Of a stretch of DNA of 64,000 nucleotides, positions 17,215 to 26,104 are shown one piece after another (position 1 is the first letter of the stretch; each line of letters begins with the position of its first letter). The stretch is from the NCBI GenBank assembly GCA_965217685.1, contig CBDCIZ010000003.1, positions 806,001 through 870,000 of the forward strand. Direction: 5' to 3'. The position numbers and the translations under genes were made by a program. The notes below the pieces were generated by a model, which ran no database searches, had not been told where the DNA came from, and saw only the letters and a program-made list of their open reading frames with translations. The DNA comes from Aurantimonas sp965217685. Its GTDB lineage: Bacteria; Pseudomonadota; Alphaproteobacteria; Rhizobiales; Rhizobiaceae.

Positions 17215-18045
17215 TCATCGGCGGACGCCAATGGACAGTCCGCGGATCAGATGGCGTTGGAAGAACAGGAAACCGACGACCAGCGGCGCGGTGATCATCA
17301 CCCCGCCAGCCATTAGGGCGCCGACGTTTCCGGCGCTTTCGCCCGACGAGCGAAATGCGAGAAGTCCGAGGGGCGGCGTCATCATCTCGGTCCGGGTGAC
17401 GACGACGAGCGGCCAGTAGAGATCGTTCCAGTGAGCGATCACGCTGATCACCGCGAAGGCGCTGACCGCCGGCCAGGCCGCCGGCAGCATCAGCCGCCAG
17501 ACGATGGCCAGTTCGGAAAAGCCGTCGAGCCGCGCTGCGTCCAGCACCTCGTCCGGATAGGACAAAAAGAACTGGCGAAACAGGAAGATGCCGAAGGCCG
17601 AAACGATGAAGGGAAGGATCAGCGCCGTGTAGGTGTTGAGGAGACCCGCATAGGCGATCGCCACGTAAAGCGGGATCGCCGGCACCTGCATCGGGATCAT
17701 CAAAGCGAGGATGATCGCGCCGAACAGGACGGGTCGCCCGAAGAACGGCAGCTTGGCGAGCGCGTAACCGGCGGGCGCGGCGACCAGGACCTGCAGGACG
17801 AGGATTGTGCCGCAGACGAAGACGCCGTTCGCCATGTAACGAAGCAGCGGCGCCTCGTTCAGTGCGTAGGCGTAGTTTTCGCGAGCGGCTGCGAGATTTG
17901 GCCAGGGCAGGAGCGAACCGGTGTAGACGGCGCCCTGCCCGGCAAAGCTCACGGCCAGCATATAAACGAACGGCACGAGAGTCAGGAGCGCGACGATCGT
18001 GAGGACGAGGGTCCCGGCGAAACGTGCGGGCCGGCCTTCAATCAT
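17215..18045 (-). CDS. ABC permease, MalG/UgpE type
   Basis: A 276-residue inner-membrane protein with six predicted helices. The cytoplasmic EAA loop that contacts the ATPase is DAARLDGFSELAIVWRLMLP. It begins MIEGRPARFAGTLVLTIVAL and overlaps the upstream permease gene by 8 bases. It forms the translocation pore with the other permease. The specificity cannot be read from sequence alone. Confidence 0.9.
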   Translation of the reverse strand: MIEGRPARFAGTLVLTIVALLTLVPFVYMLAVSFAGQGAVYTGSLLPWPNLAAARENYAYALNEAPLLRYMANGVFVCGTILVLQVLVAAPAGYALAKLPFFGRPVLFGAIILALMIPMQVPAIPLYVAIAYAGLLNTYTALILPFIVSAFGIFLFRQFFLSYPDEVLDAARLDGFSELAIVWRLMLPAAWPAVSAFAVISVIAHWNDLYWPLVVVTRTEMMTPPLGLLAFRSSGESAGNVGALMAGGVMITAPLVVGFLFFQRHLIRGLSIGVRR

Positions 18046-18922
18046 GGCGCACCCGCCTGTCCAGAAACACGACCTGGAGGATCGAAAGTCCTGCGACGAA
18101 ACCGAGGAAGGTAATGGCGATGGCGGCGGCCGTGCCGATGTCGAAATAGCGGAAAGCCTCCTGATAGAGCGTGTAGAGCATCATGTCGGTCGTCCCGCTC
18201 GGGCCACCCTGCGTCAGGACGACGACGCTCTCGAACTCCGAAAAGCTGCGGATCAGCGTGATGACGGTGACGAACAGCGTCACCGGGCCGAGCATCGGCC
18301 AGGTGACAAGCGTGAACCGCTTCCAGCCGCGGTCGGCGCCGTCGATGGCGGCGGCCTCGTAGAGTTGGCGGTCGATGGTGGCGAGGCCGGCGAGAAACAG
18401 GAGGATGTTGTAGCCGAGCATCTTCCAGACGCCGATGACGGCCAGCGTCGCAAGCGCGGTGTCCGGGTCGGAGAGAAACCGCACCTTGGCAAACCCGAGC
18501 GCGGCAAGCCCGACGTTGACCAGACCGAAGGTCGGGTGCAGCACCACCTCCCAGGCCGTCGCCATCGCCACCATCGTCGCGGTGATCGGCAGGAAGAAGA
18601 TCGCCTGGAAAAGCCGACCGAACCGTTTCATGTCGTTGAGAAGCAGCGCCAGCCAAAGCGCGGCGCCGATCGACACCGGCGCAACGAAACCGACATAGGC
18701 GAAGGTATTGAAGAGGCTGTTGCGGATCGTCGGATCGTCGGCCATTGCAGCGAAGTTGCGAAGACCCACCCAGTCGAAACGGGGCATGCCGAATTGATAG
18801 TCGGTGACGGAGAGGATCAGGACCCCTGCCGATGGCAGGAACAGGAGCACCATAAGCAGGAACGCCGCCGGGAAGGCGAGCGCGGCACCGACGCGGTGTT
18901 TGCGCGGGGCGTAAGTGCTCAA
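18038..18922 (-). CDS. ABC permease, MalF/UgpA type
   Basis: A 294-residue six-helix permease. The EAA motif reads YEAAAIDGADRGWKRFTLVT. The N-terminal helix (ALAFPAAFLLMVLLFLPSAG) and the TLVTWPMLGPVTLFVTVITL region are typical of the UgpA subfamily. It overlaps the ATPase gene by four bases (18919-18922) and the second permease by eight, so the four-gene operon is translationally coupled. Membrane partner of the MalG-type permease. Confidence 0.9.
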   Translation of the reverse strand: MSTYAPRKHRVGAALAFPAAFLLMVLLFLPSAGVLILSVTDYQFGMPRFDWVGLRNFAAMADDPTIRNSLFNTFAYVGFVAPVSIGAALWLALLLNDMKRFGRLFQAIFFLPITATMVAMATAWEVVLHPTFGLVNVGLAALGFAKVRFLSDPDTALATLAVIGVWKMLGYNILLFLAGLATIDRQLYEAAAIDGADRGWKRFTLVTWPMLGPVTLFVTVITLIRSFSEFESVVVLTQGGPSGTTDMMLYTLYQEAFRYFDIGTAAAIAITFLGFVAGLSILQVVFLDRRVRHD

Positions 18923-20094
18923 GCGGCTACCCTTCCGAGAGCGTCAGGACCGGGCTCGGACGCTGCCGACTTCCCGGTAAAGACATGCGCCGTGGCAAGA
19001 TCGAACTGCAGCGTGCCCTCGCTGCCGGGCGGCCATGCCCCGATCTCGGCGGATTTGATCCGCACGACGCATCGGGTTCCGTTGGCTTTAAGCCTTACAA
19101 AAAGGTGAGCCTCGACGCCGCCATGCTCGGCATGATCGACGATGCAATGCAGGCCGGGCCGCGCCGGTGCGTTGATCCGTTCGACCCGCGCATGCTCAGG
19201 ACGGAACGCGACGATGCCGTCGACCTCGGCGATCGGGCGCCCGCCGATGGCGATGGCGCCGCCGCGCGTTCGGTCGCCGATCGCCTCGCGAATGGTGGCG
19301 GCGTCGATGCAATTGAGATGCGGCTGCGATAGAAACCGCGCGACGTCGAGATCGGCGGGCGCGCGATAGAGTTCGTCCGGCGTGCCGATCTGGCGAATGC
19401 GCCCGTCGAACATTACGACGACCCGGTCCGAGATGGCCATCGCTTCGGCCTGGTCGTGGGTGACGAAAAGGGTCGTTGCGCCAATGCGTCGCTGCAAGGC
19501 GCGCAACTCTGAGCGGGTCCGGTTGCGCAAAGCGGCATCGAGATTGGCGAGCGGCTCGTCCAGCAAAAACAGCGCCGGCTTACGTATCAACGCCCGTCCG
19601 AGCGCCACGCGCTGGCGCTGCCCGCCCGAAAGCCCCGACGGCCGTCGCTCGAGGAATGGCGTGATCTCGAGTTGTTCGGCCATCGCCGCGACACGGGACG
19701 CTATGCTGGCGCGAACCCGGCGGCTTCTCGGCGACAGTCTATGGAGGAGCGGCAGGCGGCCGAAGCTCGAAAGCTCCGCCATCATCAGCGGGGCGGCGAG
19801 GTTCGCTCGGCACGTCATGTGTGGATAGAGCGCGTAAGACTGGAACACGAAGGCGACCTGCCGGTCCTTCGGCCGCAGTCCATCGACCGGACGGTCGCCG
19901 ATACGGATCGAGCCGCCCGCGACCGGTTCCAGCCCGGCGATGGCGCGCAGCAAGGTCGACTTTCCGCAACCTGAGGGTCCGAGGACCGAAATGAACTCGC
20001 CCGCTTCGACCGCGAAGCCGACCGAGTCCAAGGCCGTCACGTCACCGTAAAGGCAGGATAGATCCTCGATATCGAGACGCCGAGCCTCAAGCAT
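18919..20094 (-). CDS. ABC transporter ATPase, MalK/UgpC type
   Basis: About 391 residues. Walker A GPSGCGKSTLL, Q-loop FVFQSYALYPHM, signature LSGGQRQRVALGRAL, Walker B LFLLDEPLANLD and H-loop VTHDQ are all present, followed by a C-terminal MalK-type regulatory domain. Between Q-loop and signature there is an extra basic stretch (LSSFGRLPLLHRLSPRSRRV) of about 25 residues compared with standard MalK. The start at 20094 (MLEARRLDIEDLSCLYGDVT) is chosen by family alignment; an upstream ATG at 20148 is possible. First gene of the importer operon. Confidence 0.88.
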   Translation of the reverse strand: MLEARRLDIEDLSCLYGDVTALDSVGFAVEAGEFISVLGPSGCGKSTLLRAIAGLEPVAGGSIRIGDRPVDGLRPKDRQVAFVFQSYALYPHMTCRANLAAPLMMAELSSFGRLPLLHRLSPRSRRVRASIASRVAAMAEQLEITPFLERRPSGLSGGQRQRVALGRALIRKPALFLLDEPLANLDAALRNRTRSELRALQRRIGATTLFVTHDQAEAMAISDRVVVMFDGRIRQIGTPDELYRAPADLDVARFLSQPHLNCIDAATIREAIGDRTRGGAIAIGGRPIAEVDGIVAFRPEHARVERINAPARPGLHCIVDHAEHGGVEAHLFVRLKANGTRCVVRIKSAEIGAWPPGSEGTLQFDLATAHVFTGKSAASEPGPDALGRVAA

Positions 20095-20148
20095 GCGACC
20101 GATGCGCTGCGCGCGGAAATACCGCCGGCCCCGAGTGTGCCTGGACAT

Positions 20149-20674
20149 GTCCTGAAGTAAGCCGAAGCGCGATCATCGCTGGTCGTCCCTTTCGCCGGAT
20201 GTCGCATCTTTCGATGCCAAGACGACGAATGTGGATAAAAAAATCGGACTTGGACGTGTGGCGCGTTGTCTCAAGGCCCGGAAAACCGACGTTCTCCCGA
20301 GATCAAGCCTTGTACGATCGGGTCTGAATTGTTTTTGGCCAGCGAAGCATCGCCATCGCTTACCCATGAATTTGGCAAATCTCGATGTGCAAAAAGAGCG
20401 AATTGGGCTGTTATCGAGTATCGGACTTGCTCGGAGTTTTGATGTGAAGAGATGGCCAGTCCGCTCGAGAAAGACGGTCATTCGCCGGTTGGTCATTCGC
20501 CTTCGCATTATTCGGGAATGCCCGGATGAGGGGACTCATCGCGCATTCCTTTCGCTCAAACGTCACGCCCGCTGACCAAGATGCGGATCGGTTTCCCTCG
20601 CTGCATCTTGGTATGAGCACCGGGAACAAGGGATCACATGCAGGATGGCGATCGTTTCGCCGTCAAAGGCATGA
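20149..20674. other. intergenic, no gene recognised
   Basis: More than 500 bases upstream of the sugar ABC operon, visibly more AT-rich than its surroundings around 20330-20420. Several short frames exist on both strands but none resembles a known protein. It probably carries the promoter of the ABC operon. Adjacent decay (HU fragment) suggests part of it is degenerate sequence. Confidence 0.4.
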
Positions 20675-20848
20675 TTGATCGCGGAGGCCAAAGGCGAGGA
20701 TATCCGCCTTGTCGGGTTCGGCACATCTTGCGTTTCTCGGCGCGCCGCTTCGAAGGATCGTAATCCCTCGACCGGCGCCGAGATCGATATCACGGCCCCT
20801 AGCCAACCGAAATTCACCGCCGGCAAAAGCCTGAAAGACGCCGTCAAT
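20675..20848 (+). pseudogene. HU-type DNA-binding protein, C-terminal fragment
   Basis: The frame reads AEAKGEDIRLVGFGTSCVSR, then RAASKDRNPSTGAEIDITAP and KFTAGKSLKDAVN. This is the DNA-binding arm and C-terminal helix of HU/IHF proteins (GFGTF, RNPxTGxxIxI, PxFxAGKxLKDAVN). An in-frame TGA directly precedes the fragment, the N-terminal dimerisation helices are missing, and the reading frame runs on past the normal C-terminus. The change of GTF to GTS and the missing half make this a decayed hup copy. Confidence 0.65.
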
Positions 20849-21011
20849 TCCATGTCAGGTTGCAAATCGAAGAGCATAACCGGGCTGCGGCATCCCTCCA
20901 GTCAGCCCAATCATGCCATGCTTTTACATAATTCGATTAACGGCTGACTTTCAGCGCTCAGCCACTGCCTGGCAGGGACTGCACTGCGAAAGCTGTACGG
21001 CAGAAACAAAC

Positions 21012-21040
21012 ATGCCGGCCTCCTGTACGAAGGCCGGCAT
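21012..21040 (-). terminator. rho-independent terminator of the cold shock gene
   Basis: ATGCCGGCCT (21012-21021) pairs with AGGCCGGCAT (21031-21040) around a 9-base loop. Read on the minus strand the stem is followed by GTTTGTTTCTG, a T-rich tail. It lies 21 bases after the cspA stop. Confidence 0.8.
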
Positions 21041-21061
21041 CGAAATTCGTCAAGGTGCGAT

Positions 21062-21274
21062 TTAAAGCGCCTGAAGATTCACCGCCTTCGGGCCCTTGCC
21101 TTTGGGATCTGGCTGCGCCTCGAAAGAAACCTTCTGGTTTTCTGACAGCGAGGTCATTCCCGAGCGCTCGACATCCGAGATGTGAACGAAGCAATCCTTG
21201 CTCCCATCGTCTGGCGAGATAAACCCGAAGCCTTTGTCGTTGTTGAAGAATTTGACTGTACCGGTCTGTGCCAT
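21062..21274 (-). CDS. cspA: cold shock protein (CspA family)
   Basis: Seventy residues, the standard length. MAQTGTVKFFNNDKGFGFIS contains RNP1-like KGFGFI, and DCFVHISDVE carries RNP2 (VHIS). The OB-fold domain binds single-stranded RNA/DNA and melts secondary structure at low temperature or during growth changes. It stands alone, with a strong terminator right after it and about 250 bases of upstream sequence that may hold a long 5' leader, common in csp genes. The symbol is by family only, since several csp paralogues usually exist. Confidence 0.93.
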   Translation of the reverse strand: MAQTGTVKFFNNDKGFGFISPDDGSKDCFVHISDVERSGMTSLSENQKVSFEAQPDPKGKGPKAVNLQAL

Positions 21275-21523
21275 GAAACGTTCCGTTTGCTATCCGGTTC
21301 GAAAGACCGGTCGGTTTGATCATGCTGCAAAGAACCGAACCGCGCAACGGCAACAACCTGAATTCGTCGCTGGGTCAATCCTGGCCAAATCACTCTTCTG
21401 TCGATGAGCGACCTGTTGCCGATGTCGATCTTGCCGAAAAATGCAAGCAGCTGGATACTGATGGTGCATTAAAGTCGCTCGAACCGGCACCTTATTTTAA
21501 CGCCTCGAGTCTGGTTTCCTGCC

Positions 21524-22354
21524 TCACACTTTCGTCAGCTCGAGCGCGACGGCATTCATCGTGATCTCAATGCCTCCCGCCTCCGCGATCGCCAACTTGC
21601 CGCGCACGGTCATGTCGCTAATGAACGAGAACTGGTCGCGCAGGTCGAAGGGGTAGGCCTTCAGCTTGTAATGCGTGCCGTATGGCGTCTGCGTCAGCAT
21701 GATGAGCACCGGCTTGTCGTAGTCGAGATAGGCGCTGGTCAGAGCGACGTCCTGCAGCACCGAGCGGATCAGGGCGGCGTCGTGCAGCGGGGCAAGGTAG
21801 AAGTCGGCGATGCACATCAACGTGCGCGTGCCGTCGTTGGAGTTGGAGATGTTGTCGGTCCACAGCTTGTCGTGAGGAATGGTCACGGCATTGTCGGCCG
21901 CCGTCTGCACGACGATCGAACGCATGCCGACGGATCGGACCTCGCCGTAGTCGTCGCCTATCTTGACCCAGTCGCCGGGTCGATAGGGCCGCTCCACGAT
22001 GGCGACGATGCCGGCGATGAGACTGGAGACGTAATCCTTGAAGGCGAAGCCGATCGCTACGCTTGCCGCGCCGGCGATCACCAGGAAGTTCTGAAATGTG
22101 ATGTTGAAGATAATCGGGACGATCCAGAGGATCGCCGTCACCAGCAGCACCAGCCGGATGATCGGCACCGCACCGAGGAGATAAAGCCGCAACTGGCTCG
22201 GCCCGCGCTCGGCGAGATAGGGCAACAGCCGCCGCGCCACGAAGATCGCGAACCACGTGCCGACGATGACGACAGCGATCTCCCAGATACTGATATCCTG
22301 GAGACCGTTGATCAGCCGAGCCGCTTGTTGCTTGCCTTCTTCCGCGCCGCCCAT
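21524..22354 (-). CDS. MscS-type mechanosensitive channel
   Basis: A 276-residue small-conductance mechanosensitive channel. Three predicted helices precede the pore-lining TM3 region FLVIAGAASVAIGFAFKDYV and the MscS beta domain VERPYRPGDWVKIGDDYGEV, with the conserved AADNAVTIPHDKLW. Under hypo-osmotic shock such channels open to release solutes. Its start lies three bases after the stop of the unknown 387-residue gene upstream, so the two are one operon and the channel may be controlled by that partner. Confidence 0.88.
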   Translation of the reverse strand: MGGAEEGKQQAARLINGLQDISIWEIAVVIVGTWFAIFVARRLLPYLAERGPSQLRLYLLGAVPIIRLVLLVTAILWIVPIIFNITFQNFLVIAGAASVAIGFAFKDYVSSLIAGIVAIVERPYRPGDWVKIGDDYGEVRSVGMRSIVVQTAADNAVTIPHDKLWTDNISNSNDGTRTLMCIADFYLAPLHDAALIRSVLQDVALTSAYLDYDKPVLIMLTQTPYGTHYKLKAYPFDLRDQFSFISDMTVRGKLAIAEAGGIEITMNAVALELTKV

Positions 22355-22357
22355 AAT

Positions 22358-23521
22358 CTAAAGTCCGTCCATCGAGAAACCCGCCTCCGACAATTCGCGC
22401 CGGATCGCCGGATATGCCGCTGGCCTGCACGATATCTGAGCATCTTTCCGTTCTACAAATCCCGCGGATACCAGTGCCGAAACAACTGGAGATTCGCCGA
22501 CGACCGGCAGGACGGAGCGCAATTCGTCGACGCTCAGCGAGCCATGCAACAGCAGCGCTTGAAGAACCAGCAATGGAGTCTCGTTGCTTGAATTCGGAAG
22601 CGTGAACTCGTCGAGCGCCGCGACCCATAAGGTCTGTTCATCAGCATCACGTTCAATGTCTTCATCGTGTTCGCTGCCGTTTTCGCCATCTGAGCGCAGA
22701 CTGCGACGCCATAGATGCCATGCCACCCATGGAATGCCGCGGCTCTGCGCCGCGAGCGTATCGAAATAGTCGCTGTCGCGCGTGCCCTCATCGTCAACCG
22801 CAAGGACATCCTCGCCGCTCTGGGGCAAACGGAACGTGATCTTGCGACTCTTGTCATTTACTGCGAGCCGCAAAACCCAGTCGTGCAGACGCTTTCCATC
22901 GAAAGGCTCGTATGTCAGCGGCTGTGACAGGATCATGTGGACGCCGACGGCCTTCTTGAGGAACTCCCACGCCCAACTGTTGCAGCCGATAACACATCGA
23001 CGATCCGTGGCATCGATCGCTGCAAGAAGCGATCGGATCGCGGCAAGACCGTTGCGATGGCGCAGAAACCACAGCTCGAGCTGCGGAATAACAAGGAGGC
23101 CTTCACCGGATAAATCCGGAAGCGCTTCGTCTTTCTTTGTCGTCAGCAGCGCCTCCCGTGAAGGCGCATCAAGAACCTTATGGCATTTTTCAGCCGCCCA
23201 GGTCCCGACGATATCATTTTCGTCGCACGGGGGGAGAATGATGAGCTTCGCCGTGACAAACGGTGACGGATCTGCGATCCACGGGTCCAGCGCTGCCTGC
23301 AATTCGTCGAGTAAAGGGCCACAGGCTGGCGGCGCGACGACGTCGTCGAGGATCTGGAGGGTCGCCTTCTGCAGGCGGTCACCTGCCATGAACGGCGTAT
23401 TGTCCTGCTTGCGAAAGACGTCAATCATTCGGGCAATCAAGAGCCGAAAAGATTCCTGGGATGGCAACGAAGGCCGCTTCGCGGCATCCAGCGGAACAAA
23501 CTGGTGGTCATCGGTAGTCAT
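22358..23521 (-). CDS. hypothetical protein, operon partner of MscS
   Basis: A 387-residue soluble protein with no signal peptide and no membrane helix. The segments RCVIGCNSWAWEFLKKAVGV and ILSQPLTYEPFDGKRLHDWV look like the arm of AAA/NTPase-type proteins that accompany some MscS channels, but no Walker A motif (GxxxxGK[ST]) is present. The acidic linker ENGSEHDEDIERDADEQTLW precedes a C-terminal winged-helix-like region (LLVLQALLLHGSLSVDELRS...SALVSAGFVER). It is placed immediately upstream of mscS with a three-base gap. Family not recognised with certainty. Confidence 0.7.
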   Translation of the reverse strand: MTTDDHQFVPLDAAKRPSLPSQESFRLLIARMIDVFRKQDNTPFMAGDRLQKATLQILDDVVAPPACGPLLDELQAALDPWIADPSPFVTAKLIILPPCDENDIVGTWAAEKCHKVLDAPSREALLTTKKDEALPDLSGEGLLVIPQLELWFLRHRNGLAAIRSLLAAIDATDRRCVIGCNSWAWEFLKKAVGVHMILSQPLTYEPFDGKRLHDWVLRLAVNDKSRKITFRLPQSGEDVLAVDDEGTRDSDYFDTLAAQSRGIPWVAWHLWRRSLRSDGENGSEHDEDIERDADEQTLWVAALDEFTLPNSSNETPLLVLQALLLHGSLSVDELRSVLPVVGESPVVSALVSAGFVERKDAQISCRPAAYPAIRRELSEAGFSMDGL

Positions 23522-23875
23522 CGTTTAAACGTCATGGAAAAAAGTTTGAGCTCCGTTTGTCTCCCGGTCATTCCCGGAGACACGTTGTCGCGAGCGATTT
23601 ACAGATGGAGTTGCAAAACCCCTAAATATTTTTTCCTCTGCGATAGACATTGAATCCATGACGAGGTGATCGTGGCGATCGGCCGAGCGATAGGTTTGTT
23701 GTCGACCACCGTGCGCAAGTTCGCTTATGTCGAGCCTTTCCCGAGCGGGCAAGAGCCATCAAAGTGCGGCAACTCCAACCTTTCCTTCGACCGGATTCAT
23801 CAATACGATTGAGATCATCCCCCTCACAACGTAGACCTGCACTGCTTTCGGATAAACGCGAACTGGGCAGCAGGT
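23522..23875. other. intergenic between MscS operon and RpiR gene
   Basis: About 350 bases between divergent genes. It should hold promoters for both. An AT-rich patch (CCCCTAAATATTTTTTCC around 23620) could be part of a promoter, but no convincing pair of hexamers was assigned and no short coding frame was recognised. Confidence 0.4.
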
Positions 23876-24796
23876 TTGAAAAAGCAAAGGCAAGAGACTG
23901 GCGACGTCAACGCGCTCCTTCCGCTAAGCCTGATCGATCGCATGCGCCAGCAGCTTCCAACCATGAAGCGTGCTAATAAGGCCGTCGCAGAAGCGGTATT
24001 GGCGAGTATCGATGCCGCGACCCGCAGCAGCGTCAAGGCGCTGGCGGGTCGGGCGGGTGTCAGCGAACCGAGCGTCATCCGCTTCGCGCGCCACATGGGC
24101 TGCGACGGGTTCAGCGACTTCAAGATCCGGCTCGCTCAGGACTATGCCATCGGGCGAATGTACCTTTCGGCGGACTACCAGCAGCCCGCGAACACGGGCA
24201 GTGACGTTGCCGGGCACGTCTACGAGGCGACGAGTCAGGCCCTTGCCAGTGCCTTCGCGCAGCGTGATCCCGCCGCCCTCGATCGGGCGGCCGATCTCAT
24301 CGACGGATCTCGACGGGTCTTCTGTTTCGGCGTCGGTGGCAGTTCGGCCAATGTGGCAGCGGAGGCTGAGAACCGCCTTTTCCGGCTGGACCTGGCAGCC
24401 AGCGCAACCGCAGACGCCTATAAACAGCGCATCACCGCGGCCACCGCCGGCAAGAGCGATGTCTTCCTGATCTTCTCGGTGACCGGTCGACCACGCTCGT
24501 TGATCGAGAGCGCTCGCTCGGCGAAACAATGTGGCGCCTCGATCATCGCCGTAACGACCCCCGGCACACCACTGGCGATCGAGGCCGATGTCCTCATCCC
24601 GCTCATCGCTTTCGACGAAGAAAAGTTCTTCTACATGCCCAACCGCGGGCGATACGGTCAGTTGTTCATACTGGACTGCCTGGCAACGCTGCTCGGTGGC
24701 CGTCGAATGAAGCATATCGCCTCCAAATTGTGGAATGCCCGCACGATGCTTGCCGACCTGAACGGCGAAAGCGAGAATCAGCCGGTCGGCGACTGA
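23876..24796 (+). CDS. RpiR/MurR-family regulator (HTH + SIS domain)
   Basis: A 306-residue regulator: N-terminal RpiR helix-turn-helix (VKALAGRAGVSEPSVIRFAR, followed by HMGCDGFSDFKIRLAQD) and a C-terminal SIS domain (FCFGVGGSSANVAAEAENRL, LIFSVTGRPRSLIESARSAK) that usually binds a phosphosugar. The start is a TTG at 23876 close behind AGCAGG; a downstream ATG at 23942 (MRQQLPTMKR) is a possible alternative. It precedes the enolase/creatininase/Dpp operon on the same strand and likely controls it, with a dyad overlapping that operon's promoter as candidate target. Confidence 0.87.
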   Translation: MKKQRQETGDVNALLPLSLIDRMRQQLPTMKRANKAVAEAVLASIDAATRSSVKALAGRAGVSEPSVIRFARHMGCDGFSDFKIRLAQDYAIGRMYLSADYQQPANTGSDVAGHVYEATSQALASAFAQRDPAALDRAADLIDGSRRVFCFGVGGSSANVAAEAENRLFRLDLAASATADAYKQRITAATAGKSDVFLIFSVTGRPRSLIESARSAKQCGASIIAVTTPGTPLAIEADVLIPLIAFDEEKFFYMPNRGRYGQLFILDCLATLLGGRRMKHIASKLWNARTMLADLNGESENQPVGD

Positions 24797-24881
24797 AAAT
24801 GTAGCGTTGTGTATAAAACTCCAGTGCGCCTGCTCGCCCTCGGCCGATTTCAGCTTAAAACTGATAGCATCAGAAACACCA

Positions 24882-24909
24882 TTGACACATTTTGTAGTTT
24901 TGGTACAAA
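24882..24909 (+). promoter_or_regulatory. promoter with overlapping dyad upstream of the enolase-family gene
   Basis: TTGACA at 24882-24887 is a consensus -35 box, and TACAAA at 24904-24909 after a 16-base spacer is a plausible -10. The inverted repeat TTTGTA (24891-24896) and TACAAA (24904-24909) overlaps the -10, where a bound repressor would block transcription. The RpiR gene just upstream is the obvious candidate. The start codon is at 24938. Confidence 0.6.
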
Positions 24910-24937
24910 TTTTGTCTGAACGCAGACGGAGACCATC

Positions 24938-26095
24938 GTGGACGGCATCGCGACGCGCCAGGCGCATATCATCGGTTTCCAGTTCGACGAGGTCGTCGTT
25001 CCGGCACATCCTGGCGTCATCAACTCGGACAGTCTGGCCAAGCCCCTGCATATGCTGCCTGTCGGAGGCAAGGAGAGCTGGAGCGTGCAGTTCGACGAAC
25101 TGCCGAAGCTGATCCTTCGCCTGCACCTTTCAGACGGCACGACGGGTCTCGGCGAGTTCTATCGCGACCATGACTGGACGCGGGTCGAACAGATCGCCGG
25201 CAATCTCATGGGTCGATCGATCGACCAGCTGATCTTGCAGAAACTCCCGATCCCGCTCTGCCGCGAATATGACGGGTTCGAATGCGCGATCTGGGACGCC
25301 TATGCCAAGCAGCTCGGGGTCCCGATGCATCGCCTTCTCGGCGGGGCGCTGCGCGACATGATCGCCGTCAGCGCCTGGTCCAGCCATCGCACGCAGGACG
25401 AGATCGGCCCGTGGGTCCGCCAGTATCAGGATCGGGGCTTCAAGGTCATCAAGTTCAAATGCGATCTCGAGGACGACGTGCCCGGCTGGTGCGCCAGGAT
25501 CGCCGAGCACGCTCCGGGCATGAAGATCATCTTCGATCCCAACCAGCGTTGGGAAAACCCCGGCAATGCGCGGCCGATCATCCGGGAGATCGAGAAGGTC
25601 GGTAACGTCCTCGTCCTCGAGGATCCGATCCCGCGCTGGATGATGCTCGACTACAAGGAACTGCGGCGCTTTTCGTCGATCCCGATCGCGCTGCACGTCT
25701 CACTCCCGTACATCTATCAGGGACAGCGCCCCTACGAGGCGATCGACGCCATCGCCCATGGCGCCGTCGACGGATTCAACTTCAACGGCGGACTGGCCGG
25801 TTTCCAGCAACTCGACCACATCGCCCGCACGGCGGGACTGTATTGCTGGCACGGTTCCGAGGTCGATCTCGGCATCCTCGAGGCGATGTACGTCCATCAA
25901 TGCTCGGCTGCCGCGAGCTGTGTGTGGCCCGGCGATATTTTCGGCCGCATGATCCGGTCGCACGACCTCCTCGACACACCGCTGACCGTCGAGCCGCCCT
26001 TCATCCATATCCCGGCCGACGGGCCGGGTTTGGGCGTCAAGCTGAGCAAAGCTGCCCTTGAACGCTTCGGCGTTTCCAAGCGCATGATCGATTGA
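24938..26095 (+). CDS. enolase-superfamily enzyme (mandelate racemase/muconate lactonizing type)
   Basis: A 385-residue protein with GTG start behind GGAGA. The N-terminal capping domain is followed by a TIM barrel with the general-base Lys motif KVIKFKCD, first metal ligand in KIIFDPNQRW and second in VLVLEDPIPR. At the third-ligand position, where most relatives have Gly-Glu or an Asp, the sequence is SIPIALHVSLP, so a carboxylate seems to be missing; HGSEVD later in the barrel gives His/Glu residues at the catalytic-base end. Family reactions start with alpha-proton abstraction (racemase, dehydratase, cycloisomerase). First gene of an operon with a creatininase-family enzyme and Dpp importer. 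Substrate unknown. Confidence 0.85.
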   Translation: MDGIATRQAHIIGFQFDEVVVPAHPGVINSDSLAKPLHMLPVGGKESWSVQFDELPKLILRLHLSDGTTGLGEFYRDHDWTRVEQIAGNLMGRSIDQLILQKLPIPLCREYDGFECAIWDAYAKQLGVPMHRLLGGALRDMIAVSAWSSHRTQDEIGPWVRQYQDRGFKVIKFKCDLEDDVPGWCARIAEHAPGMKIIFDPNQRWENPGNARPIIREIEKVGNVLVLEDPIPRWMMLDYKELRRFSSIPIALHVSLPYIYQGQRPYEAIDAIAHGAVDGFNFNGGLAGFQQLDHIARTAGLYCWHGSEVDLGILEAMYVHQCSAAASCVWPGDIFGRMIRSHDLLDTPLTVEPPFIHIPADGPGLGVKLSKAALERFGVSKRMID

Positions 26096-26104
26096 GGGCA
26101 TCCG

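Noticed and set aside
17999..19108. 369-residue plus-strand frame across the permease and ATPase genes
   Set aside because: Charged, low-information translation (DEGDE/RHRR runs) antisense to well supported ABC genes.
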